From contig JASEVX010000017.1 of assembly GCA_031761405.1 (NCBI GenBank), forward strand, positions 6,745,668 through 6,809,667: a stretch of DNA of 64,000 nt. The letters are read 5' to 3'. The translations under genes and the position numbers were made by a program. Numbering within the stretch: the stretch's first letter is position 1; each line of letters starts with the position of its first letter. The notes beneath the pieces were generated by a model. That model was not told where the DNA came from. It saw nothing but the letters and a program-made list of their open reading frames with translations, and did no database searches. Of the stretch, positions 31,807 to 41,409 are shown one piece after another. This DNA is from Serripes groenlandicus. Its lineage: Eukaryota > Mollusca > Bivalvia > Cardiida > Cardiidae.

Positions 31807-31967
31807 AACTTGAGCCCAGATATCCACTGAAGCCTCCACTCTATTTTTCTTCATCAAAGTTATTGCAATAAACAGCGGACAGCTCCCATAATGAGTAATT
31901 TTCATTTTGCCAAAATACTTTCAACTCTATTAGATAATTCTTACCCTATCCCACTTGCAGAAGCACC

Positions 31968-32197
31968 TTAACCCTTTCCCTCATACGACAATTTTGCAGC
32001 AGACGACTTTGAACGCGTTTTGTCAAAACATAGAAAATCTCCATAATTGAATGGATAACCTATGACTAAAAGTGGAAAACATTGTGGCAAAAGGAGAAAT
32101 TGCACGTTTTGTGCAATTTCTTCTTTTGTCACTATGTTTTCAAAACGCCGTCTTCTGCAGAGGCGTCCGAAAGCGTCTATATGAGGGAAAGGGTTAA
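31968..32197 (-). mobile_element. TTAA MITE, young subfamily
   Basis: 230 bp, intact TTAAs; followed at 32198-32290 by a fragment of another copy. Confidence 0.95.
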
Positions 32198-32334
32198 ATA
32201 GGCCTGCAGTAGACAGCTTTTTGAAAACATTGTGACAAAAGGAGAAGTTGCTCACAATGAGAAATAATTATTGTCCTTTTGCGACAAGGTTTTCAACTCA
32301 ATTTGATTATTTTAACACAATCCCACCTAGAGAA

Positions 32335-32445
32335 AGGCAAATGGTAAAATATTTCTACAGACAGGCAAATGGGAAAATGTTTCTACAGACAGGCATATGG
32401 GATAATGTTTCTTCAGACAGGCATAATTTATGGGAAAATGTTTTT
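32335..32445 (+). repeat. 28-bp tandem repeat, ~4 units
   Basis: CAGACAGGCA recurs at 32358, 32386 and 32414; the unit resembles CTACAGACAGGCAAATGGGA plus AAATGTTT, the outer end of the TTAA MITE. Confidence 0.82.
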
Positions 32446-32609
32446 GCATTGGTAGGTAATACTACAACAGTTTCACTCTGCATAATGCAGTATAACTCTG
32501 CAGCAGACGACTTTAAAAACATGTAAGCAAACATTTGATACAGTATACAATATTGTAGCAATGTTGTCTGCTTCATAGACATCAACTCATTTCTGTATCT
32601 GGGAAAGGC

Positions 32610-32839
32610 TTAACCCTTTCCCTCATACAACAATTCTGCAGCAGACGACTTTGAACGTATTTTGTCAAAACATAGAAAATCTCCATAATTGAATGGATAA
32701 CCTATGACAATAAGTGGAAAACATTGTGGCAAAAGGAGAAATTGCACGTTTTGTGCAATTTCTTCTTTTGTCACTATGTTTTCAAAAAGCCTTCTGCTGC
32801 AGAGGCGTCAGAAAGCGTCTATATGAGGGAAAGGGTTAA
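32610..32839 (-). mobile_element. TTAA MITE, young subfamily
   Basis: 230 bp, intact TTAAs. Confidence 0.95.
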
Positions 32840-32868
32840 TAACAACTACCTACGAATAAGTGCATGTA

Positions 32869-33069
32869 CAGAGGTCCAGATAAGGAGGGGGTTTACAGCT
32901 CTTTTCCCGACAATATCTCTCTTATTGTCTAACCAAACCCTATGTTGTGGGTACTCAAAATAATCGTATCATTGAGACGATTCTTTTGAGTACCCACAAC
33001 ATACATGTAGGGTATGCGGATAAAATAAGGATTTTAGAACACGCATAACGCTCCGTATCTGGAGTTCTG
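32869..33069. mobile_element. Palindromic MITE 'CAGAG-AGATAAGG', copy 1
   Basis: Termini CAGAGGTCCAGATAAGG / CCGTATCTGGAGTTCTG. Flanked by a 6-bp direct repeat with one mismatch (CATGTA, CATGAA). The centre is the palindrome TTGTGGGTACTCAAA / TTTGAGTACCCACAA. Confidence 0.85.
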
Positions 33070-33112
33070 CATGAACCTGCTTTTGTCTAGAATGATAAAT
33101 TATTGTGCCAGG

Positions 33113-33457
33113 TTGACCCTTTCCCACCCATTTTGACACAACTGCATCAGACAACTTTTGAAAACTTTGTGGAAAATGGAGAATTGCCCATGATTAGCGT
33201 TTTCTCTTTTTTGCCAGAATGTTTATTTAAACTCAATTTCATGATAATATTTTCATTTCTAGAGATTTTCAACATTTTTGCCAAAGTCTTTTTTCCACAT
33301 AAAACAAATCTGCAGCAGACTACTTAGAAATCATTTTGGCAAAAAATGTGAAATATCTCAATTAATGATAGTTTAATTATTAAATAGAATTGAAAACATT
33401 GTGACAAAAGTTGTTTGCGGCAGGGGCGTCAGAACATCTGTATGTGGGAAAGGGTTG
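33113..33457 (+). mobile_element. Composite TTAA-MITE fragments
   Basis: An older plus copy (left end GACCCTTTCCCACCC) runs near 33305 into a minus-orientation fragment ending TGTATGTGGGAAAGGGTT. Confidence 0.7.
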
Positions 33458-34182
33458 ATATCTGCTGCTGCAGATTTGTTGTAAACGGGATAAAAAATGT
33501 ATACATTCAGAGTAAGTTCATATCATTGACCCACCTGCAGTGTTTTTACGTTGTATCCATTTCTATCAATCTTTTAGAATCAATTCAATCACAAAAAGGT
33601 TTTTTAATTATCCAATCAATATTGCCCTTTGTAGTTAAAGTTAGATTTAAGGATTCAAGAATTACCAATATGAATCCTTAAATGGTAATATGCTACCAAT
33701 TTCTATCTTGTTAAACTTTCCTTTTTCCAGCAGAATCGATTCAATCGTTATTAATTAAATACTAATTTAGTATTATCCATTTAAAAATGTGAAAAAAAAC
33801 TCCAATGAAAAGAGGACACATGTCCCTATGTCCTTGAACTAGTTATATTGACAGTTATTTTTTAGGACATCATTATTATGTTACCAGTACTTTTTACCGA
33901 AGCAGGTCTGCTGTCCTTTTTCTATCTACAAGTCCTTCTTTTTCTTTTTTACTGAAATGATGACATTTCAATATTCTTTTTTTTGTCTTGAGAATTTCTT
34001 GAAAGAATTAAATCCCAAAAGCTTTCTTTCAATGCAATAGTTTAACACAATATTCCTGTACCAGTTCAATATTTTAACTTCTAACTTTACACTAGTACAG
34101 GCAAATGTTTTTATTCAATTAGATATCATATATCAACACTTAACAATACTGTACAATCTAGCTGTTCTTATCTTATGTTTCC
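33458..34182. other. Intergenic, no clear feature
   Basis: AT-rich, low complexity; nothing recognised. Confidence 0.4.
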
Positions 34183-34588
34183 TTAACCCTTTACCTCATA
34201 GAGACGCTTTCTGACGCCTCTGCAGCAGAAGGCTTTTTGAAAACATAGTGACAAAAGAAGAAATTGCTCAAAACGAGCAATTTCTCCTTTTGCCTCAATG
34301 TTTTCCACTTTTAGTCATAGGTTATCCATTCAATTAGTATTCCAAATGTTACTGTTTTTGCCTTTAACCCTTTCCCTTATATAGACACTTCCTGACACCT
34401 CTGCAGCAGACGGCTTTTTGATAACATAGTGACAAAAGAAGAAATTACTACAAGCAATTTCTCCTTTTGCCACAATGTTTTCCACTTTTAGTCATAGGTT
34501 ATCCATTCAATTATAGAGATTTTCTATTTTTGACAAAATATGTTCAAAGTCGTCTGCTGCGGATTTGTTGTATGAGGGAAAGGGTTAA
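34183..34588 (+). mobile_element. Two adjacent TTAA MITEs
   Basis: First copy (34183-34338) lacks its right quarter; second (34364-34588) is complete except that its central palindrome arm is shortened to ACTACAAGC. Confidence 0.9.
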
Positions 34589-34649
34589 CCTTTTTACCAC
34601 ATGCAGACATATTTGGATGCATCAGCAGCACACATATATATAAATTATC

Positions 34650-34843
34650 CAGAGGACCAGATAAGGAGGATTATACAGGTTTTTCTTCCATGATATCTCT
34701 GTAAGCACTCATTAAAACCTATGTTGTGGGTACTCAAACAAATTTGTCTCACTGAGATGATTCTTTTGAGTACCCACAACATAGGTTTTGATGGTCAAAT
34801 AATGATTTTAGAACATGAAAAATGACCCTTATCTAGAGCTCTG
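34650..34843. mobile_element. Palindromic MITE 'CAGAG-AGATAAGG', copy 2
   Basis: Flanked by perfect 6-bp duplications ATTATC (34644-34649 and 34844-34849). Ends CAGAGGACCAGATAAGG and CCTTATCTAGAGCTCTG. Confidence 0.92.
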
Positions 34844-34872
34844 ATTATCTATTAAAATATGGAAAAACTTTC

Positions 34873-35102
34873 TTAACCCTTTTCCTCATATAGACACTTT
34901 CTGATGCCTCTGCAGCAGACAGCTTTTTGAAGACATAGTGACAAAAGAAGAAATTGCTCAAACCAAGCAATTTCTCCTTTTGTCAGAATGTTTTCCACTT
35001 TTAGTCATAGGTTATCCATTCAATTATAGAGATTTTCTAATTTTTGACAAAATATGTTCAAAGTCGTCTGCTGCAGAATTGTCGTATGAGGGAAAGGGTT
35101 TA
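34873..35102 (+). mobile_element. TTAA MITE, full length
   Basis: Right flank TTTA instead of TTAA. Confidence 0.93.
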
Positions 35103-35639
35103 TGAAAGTTCAATTATTTAATACAGTTGCGAACAATTTAACATCGTAGCAGAACGAGAAACTGATCATTTTGAGCAATTTCTTCTTTTGGGCAACCATT
35201 TTCTTAAAAGCTGGTTGTTGCAGATGCAACACTATGTACTTGCATGTTGGAAACATTTATGGAATATGAAGCAAAGACCTGCACCAATGATGCATTTTGT
35301 TGTGTCACACTGCTACACATATTAAATTTGTTAAATGAATTGTGTTTAACACTTCCAAGACTTTTTTTTTTTTCCTGCAGCAATCATTTAAGTTCATATA
35401 TTACTAAATACAGATGTACAATATTTATTTGATCTATTTTACCGTTTGACAATTCTGCATCTCTCTTCTGAAAGGATTTGTTTGAATGACATTTAATGCC
35501 ATTTCAACAGTATTACAGTTATATCAAAATGTTTCCTGGGTCAATAACCAGTACTGCTGGTAAGTTTATCTTCACAGCAGTGCATCAATCGTAATGCCAG
35601 TCACACATCCCTGAACACCAACGTAGCTCCCTTAAGGCA
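35103..35639. other. Intergenic, mostly featureless
   Basis: A faint MITE remnant (GAAACTGATCATTTTGAGCA, 35157) and AT-rich sequence. Confidence 0.4.
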
Positions 35640-35960
35640 CTGTAGGCACGTGCCTACACAGTTTTTCTCAAAATGCCCCATAATGCAGCTGCGGCGATAG
35701 ACATCTGTGTAATGTATCAACCAGATCAGCCTGCGCTGTCTGTGCAGACTGATCCGGCCAACACATTCCATCTTAGGGGGATAGATGTATAGAGTAGTTA
35801 TTCCTGAAACAGAAAAACCACAGGAGGCAAAACGTGTCTATCCGGGTAGGCCTGTGTGGCATGCTTAGTCTGATCTGGGTCAATACTTTACGCAGAGTCC
35901 ACAATGTTGATTTTCTCACGAGACGGCCTACACATTGATTATTGTAAAGCTACGGCCCTG
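35640..35960. repeat. Dispersed GC-richer repeat
   Basis: Contains the palindrome TAGGCACGTGCCTA at 35645 and CAGATCAGCCTGCGCTGTCT followed by GTGCAGACTGATCCGGCC. The composition and hyphenated palindromes (GTCTGTGCAGAC) differ from the surroundings. It looks like a dispersed repeat; its class is unknown. Confidence 0.55.
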
Positions 35961-36268
35961 ACCAAAGAGAGAAGCCACTACTTCCACTTTGAAACAATTG
36001 GTTATGACCCTTTTTTGAAAGGCACAATAATTATTTCTCATTATCTCAAATGAGTTCTCTGCTGATCAAAAAAATATTCCTTTGTCCAGATATTTTCGTT
36101 TTCAATATGAGGTTTCTTCAAATTGGCTAAATTATCAAAGCAATTGAAGATTTTTCCATTGACAAAAATGTAACATTTTATTGAGATATATAACAAGATG
36201 TATTTGTGAAACAACAATTCTCCCAAGTTATCTAGAAGTTGGTCTAATGTTAATGTCAAGGTCATAGC

Positions 36269-36476
36269 CATTTCCCAGATACAACAAATCTGCAGCATAA
36301 GACTTTGACAACATCTAGAAAAAATTATGGAAAATCTCTGAAATTGAAGGTATAATTACTGAAAAGAATTGAAAACTTTGTGACAAAAGGCGAAACTGTT
36401 TGTTTTCAGCAATTTCTCCTTTTGTCAGTTGGTTGCTGTAGAAGCATCAGAAAGCATCTATATGTGGGCAAGGGAT
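36269..36476 (-). mobile_element. TTAA MITE, older subfamily
   Basis: CATTTCCCAGATACAACAAA at the left and CTATATGTGGGCAAGGG at the right. Confidence 0.78.
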
Positions 36477-36841
36477 AGACACATAAACAGGGCAAACACT
36501 ATATCATAGTATATGTTCCTGAATCTTTGATATTGAGGATATACAAGTTAAACAAATATTGTTTAAATGCAATATTGATTAATATGCACTTAAACAACTA
36601 TGTTCAATGTAATCTATGCAACAACTATCTCTATATACGGTCAGAAACTGAACCTTCTGTGTGTCCAGATATCAGCTGGCATTTATACAATTGCAAAGAT
36701 TGGGCAATACGGTAATTTTTTTGGCAAGACTTAATAGAAATACATGTATGTCAAAAAGTACACACCTAGTTTAACTTGTTGGTGTCAACAGCAAGCAAGA
36801 TCTGTCCTTATTCAACATGGAGTACATGTTCCTTTTTTATT

Positions 36842-37047
36842 GAGTGCAGCAGACGAATTTAAACATATTTTGTCAAAAATATAGAAAATCTCTATAATTG
36901 AATGAATAACCTATGACTAAAAGTGGAAAACATTGTGGCAAAAGGAGAAATTGCTCGTTTTGAGCAATTCCTCTTTTGTCACTATGTTTTCAAAAAGCTG
37001 TTTACTGCAGAGGCGTCAGAAAGCGTCTTTATGAGGGGAAGGGTTAA
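36842..37047 (-). mobile_element. TTAA MITE, left end lost
   Basis: Begins inside at GTGCAGCAGACGAATTT; right end GAGGGGAAGGGTTAA. Confidence 0.88.
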
Positions 37048-37679
37048 GAAACCCAAAACATACCAGTTGCAATGTATCATGCAATGAATGATGCACTTAT
37101 AAAACGACATATAATGATATCATCCTTTGAAATTCCCACAAAGTTACATGACTGTCCCTAATATCTTGGAAAAGACAATCACTTTTCAAAACTGCTGTCC
37201 TACTATTTTCTACAGGTTATGTATTAAACTATTGCCCTTTTTCAAGATATGGTTACAACAGTTTTCTGTGAAGCCTTTAATCAATGTCTATTTGAAAGAA
37301 TCTTTAAAAAGCTAATCTGGTGATGGGTTCAGCCCTGAACTTTAACATTCTGCCCCAGAGCTAATAATAAGAACGTGATCAATGATGACCTCATGGCTAG
37401 CTTTTCTTTCTTTAGCTTTCAACCCGTAATAGCTGGGTTAAAATCTGGGACCTCCACATGCAACCACCTGGTTATTTAATATATTTTAAGAATTTGCTTA
37501 AAATCTATGCAAACTAAATAAGTTAAATCTTGAGCCTTACTTTTATGGAATAGACATAAATGACCATCAGTCAAAACCTTTACCCTTTCCCACATGTAAA
37601 ACCATTTTGATGCCTCTGTAGCAAATTCAGTTGGCAAAAAACTGTGGCAAATGGTTTATGATGTTTGGAGCGTAGCAAG
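37048..37679. other. Intergenic; MITE stub
   Basis: Unique AT-rich sequence with one MITE left-end fragment at about 37580-37660 (ACCCTTTCCCACATGTAAAA). Confidence 0.4.
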
Positions 37680-38716
37680 GTTGACAACCGAGTGTGTCCA
37701 ACATTGATTGAAAGTATTGACACATTTCAGATTGTCTTGCAGGTAGATTCCAAGATCTTTTTCAAAGTTAAGAGTTTTTGTATTCAAAACATGTATTGTT
37801 TTTGCCAATATGTATTATCTTACATGTTTCAATGCTGAAACACAACAATCATTTCGTTGTCCATTGACATGATTTGTATAGGTCATTTTGGACTGTTTCA
37901 AAATCCTGAAGAATTTAAGATGTTTAATGTCCTTATACAAGTTTGCATTATCTGCAAACACTTTGCAATAATATTGAACTTAATTGATAAGAAAGATCAA
38001 TAATATACATAAAGGATAGAGCCTAAGGGTACTCCATTGGTTACACTTGATCAGTCTTACTGTTGGCCATTAATAACAACTCTCTGTTTGCTTTTCCTTT
38101 AAAATGTACAGGTAATACCATTCCAGCAACTCCTAAGTGATTTTAACCCTTTCCCACCTGTAGACACATTCTGACGCATATACAGCAGATGACTTTGAAA
38201 ACATTGTGACAAAATGAGAAATTTCTCCTTTTGTCACAATGTTTTCAATTTTTTTCAGTTATTGTACGTACAATTATAGAGATTTTCCATATTTTCGAGT
38301 AGACATTGTTTAAGTCATCTGCTGCAGATACGTTGAATGTGGGAAAGGGTTAAAGCTTCATGATTGAACGTCTATATGGAAGACAGTCAAAAGCTTTCCT
38401 TTAATACGTTCCAAAAAATGACATCTACTGCCTGGTGAATCATTATAGATGGACTTTGACCTTCATCAAACACGTTAAGCAACTGTAATATGCAACCCCA
38501 GAGTTTCCAAAATCCATATTGTGAATCAAAAAATATATTTTTACCAATGAATGCAATGAGATACTATGGCAGTCTTCGCCACTGCTTCAAGAATTCTACT
38601 TAAAATGCTGGTTATACTTATAGGGTAATAGTTTGTCACGACTCATCTTGGCCAGTTGACTTTGCATTATTCAAAGATCTAAGATTTCACTTTATCAGTA
38701 GCAATGACAATGTCAC
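37680..38716 (-). pseudogene. Degenerate non-LTR retrotransposon reverse transcriptase
   Basis: Read on the minus strand in shifting frames, the segment keeps the order of reverse-transcriptase motifs seen in Jockey/CR1/L2-type LINEs. From 38716 downward: an AKSTGQDE-like 'KSTGPD' motif, a QYGFWK-like 'QHGFRK' motif, a remnant of 'KAFDxVPH', NGVPLGSIL (the GVPQGSxLGPLLF box), FADNANLYKDI (the FADD catalytic box with the second Asp changed to Asn), IETCKIIHIGKNN, and EKDLGIYLQDNLK. Many stops and shifts make it non-functional. A complete MITE at 38143-38353 is inserted in the middle, so the LINE copy is older than that MITE. Confidence 0.72.
38143..38353 (+). mobile_element. TTAA MITE inside the RT relic
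   Basis: Older-type copy, TTAA at both ends; it splits the LINE remnant. Confidence 0.9.
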
Positions 38717-38944
38717 TTAACCCTTTCCCTCATATAGACGCTTTCTGACGCCTCTGCAGCAGACGGCTTTTTGAAAACATAGTGAAAAAGAAGAAATTGC
38801 ACAAAATGTGCAATTTCTCCTTTTGCCACAATGTTTTCCACTTTTTGTCATAGGTTATCCATTCAATTATGGAGATTTTCTATTTTTTAACAAAATACGT
38901 TCAAAGTCGTCTGTTGCAGAATTGCTGTATGAGGGAAAGGGTCA
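38717..38944 (+). mobile_element. TTAA MITE, full length
   Basis: Left TTAA intact, right TTAA changed to TCAA; marks the 5' limit of the RT relic. Confidence 0.93.
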
Positions 38945-39465
38945 AAAATGTAACTTTTAACATGAGGCTCAATTCTGGCAGTTCGGAATTTTCATTTTAA
39001 TGAACATTTAATGCAAAAAAGGTGTTTAATTCATCTGTTTTGTCTTTATTTATCATCGGTAATCCATTCACAATCTTTTATTTTTCAAGTCATTCACTCC
39101 ATTTATGTTTTATTTCTAGAAAATAAGGATTTTCTTTAACATCCAAAATATAATTCGTCTTCAACCAGCTTTAAAAAGTATTTATCCATCTATGTCTCAT
39201 TTATAACATCTTTGTTTTTGGAAGAAAAGAATGTCCAACTTTCATGTCTAATATCTCATTCCAGTTTATTGTTTCAATCATGTTATTTGCAGACAAAAAC
39301 TTGTCACCTTTGTAAAAATTCCTACTAAAACGGCTATTCAACGGTAAAATTCAGGTCTATTTTAATACATGTTGGAATTCGGATCACTTTTATCCAATTT
39401 CTTCCGCATCTCAATTTCTCAGCTGTTAATCAGACACAGATCTAAAGCATTTCCAGCCTCACTGC
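38945..39465. other. Intergenic, no clear feature
   Basis: AT-rich; no coding or repeat signal recognised. Confidence 0.35.
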
Positions 39466-40306
39466 AGTCCAGGTTTCTGTACTTGTAATGCGATTTTATA
39501 TTTTGACAGTTCATATATGTAACATCAATAGGTCGACAGTCAAAATGGCAAATTATCAAAATATCGAATTGATAAAACAGAACAAATCAGGAGTCACAAT
39601 GTCGAAAAAGGAGATTATTTAGAATATATTTAAACTTACTGTAACATTGTTTACTTGAATACAAATATAAAGTTTTAGTTATAAAACCATTATAATAATT
39701 ATATTTTATTGTTTGTTCTTTGAAGCAATATTTTTATATTTTAATATAGATAATAGATGCAATTAAATATAGAATAAACAGAGGGCTTCATGATTTTGCT
39801 TCATATTTGTTGTCTTGTTTGTTGCAGCTTTTTAAATAAATTGTTGTACTTACTACTATTAGTAGTTATGAATTTAAAAGTGTTACAAGTTTTTCTTTAT
39901 TTTGCGGTCTCAATCATTTCATGTTATATAATATTGTTTTTAATTTAAAGCATAATGATGTGTTTGCAGCAGTTTTGAATCCATAATGTATAACGGTATG
40001 TAATGTCCCATGACCTATATAAGTTTAAAAGATACTTTAATAGTTTAAACTTGCTAATTTGTTGAAAATAAAGCTTAAAAGTTGAACAAGTATTGAAGTA
40101 AGTCTTTGTTTATATATACAAATTACAATATGATTAATTTACATATCATTCGATTCATGACTTGTTGAAGTTGTTCTATTTTATCAATTCAACATTTTGG
40201 TCCTTCGACGTTATGATTGTAATTCACGTCAATACATATCGACGTTAAATATTGCATGCTTACTTTCAAAATATAAAATCGCATTATGATTACAGATACC
40301 TGGACT
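39466..40306. mobile_element. 841-bp element with ~110-bp diverged TIRs
   Basis: Left AGTCCAGGTTTCTGTA and TAATGCGATTTTATATTTTG return inverted at the right as CAAAATATAAAATCGCATTA and TACAGATACCTGGACT. The similarity continues for about 110 bp (GAATTGATAAAACAGAACAA vs TTGTTCTATTTTATCAATTC). AT-rich, non-coding interior; non-autonomous DNA transposon of unknown class. No certain target duplication. Confidence 0.8.
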
Positions 40307-40424
40307 AGACCTATCTCGTAGGACGTGCTGTTCTAGGAATTATCTCTAATACAATCAATGAATATGCAAGATATGATTTTCTCTTCTTTTTGTAGGCCAC
40401 AAAACCAAGTCAATATTAGACAAG

Positions 40425-40590
40425 TTAACCCTTTCCCTCATACATCAGTTCTGCAGCAGACAACTTTGAACATATTTTGTCAAAAAAAAGAAAATCTCGC
40501 TTTGAGTAATTTCTTCTTTTGTCAGTTTGTTTTCAAAAAGCCGTCTGCTGCAGAGGCGTCAGAAAGCAACTATATGAGGGAAAGGGTTAA
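40425..40590 (-). mobile_element. TTAA MITE, internal deletion (166 bp)
   Basis: Both TTAAs intact; about 65 bp around the centre are lost (AAAATCTCGCTTTGAG junction). Confidence 0.93.
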
Positions 40591-41307
40591 AGTCAATCAT
40601 TCAATGTCAAGTCGATCAGATCAGGACTTTGTTTGATAAACTGTTCTGAGGCCATTACAGTCTACAAGTTTCTAAATTGTGCTGTCAAAATCGCAAACCC
40701 AGTATTGTCATTGTCATTAAAAGATACGCAGTTGGCATGATTGAGAAAGTCGTGTTATGAACGAGAACTCATCTGTTTATACAACTAGTGCAGTTATTTA
40801 ATAATGTTTACTTGTTAATTAGGTCAAAATAAAGTGTTGCAATGCAATCATTACTTACATGAACGATATAAAGTTTCCTTGACTGGGGAAATATCTTGTT
40901 GGTAACAACTGTTAGCTATCTATGAAAAGTGAAGATGTTCTGTTTTAAGACTTTTGTACGCTACGTAAGTTTCCTTTAGTTTGTTTTGTTGTTCTTGTTT
41001 ATGACATTTCAGTACCAAAGCATTCCAAATAGGTTTTGTGTAATCTTTACGTTAATACAAATATCATACGCCACCGGACAGGTTTTAAATAATTTAATAA
41101 CATTTGAATGCTATATCTCGGTGTTTATAGGCATATAAATGAAATTATTTCTATTTATTTATCAAAAACAATAACATTAAAAGCCATTTTTTTTCATTTC
41201 TTAAACCTTCGCCTTGTTAAACATATGAAAAAACGTCACAATTTACATGCTAATTGGAGTGTGAATTATATAGATATATCTATTCTTACGGGTTACCGAC
41301 TAAAATA
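40591..41307. other. FANCA 5' flank, no repeat recognised
   Basis: AT-rich unique sequence upstream of the FANCA start. TATATAGATATAT at about 41268 could act as a TATA-like element but equally is composition. Confidence 0.35.
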
Positions 41308-41315
41308 GCGGGAAA
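41308..41315 (+). promoter_or_regulatory. E2F-type site before FANCA start codon
   Basis: GCGGGAAA, the reverse complement of the E2F consensus TTTCCCGC, ends 7 bases before the ATG. Fanconi genes are E2F-responsive in vertebrates; use here is inferred. Confidence 0.4.
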
Positions 41316-41322
41316 TATAAAT

Positions 41323-41409
41323 ATGTCAGAAAATAGCCAAGAATTGCTAAAAGAGACTGTTTTTCGTCTCCTTGGGTGTAACCAACAGCAACACGAAGTG
41401 TTCAAAGAA
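41323..41409 (+). CDS. FANCA: FANCA homologue exon 1 (start codon)
   Basis: 29 codons beginning MSENSQELLKETVFRLLGCN and ending in phase 0 at GTATGT. It resembles human FANCA [23 protein letters not shown]. An in-frame upstream start at 41254 is possible, but the short form places an E2F-like site directly before the ATG. Confidence 0.72.
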
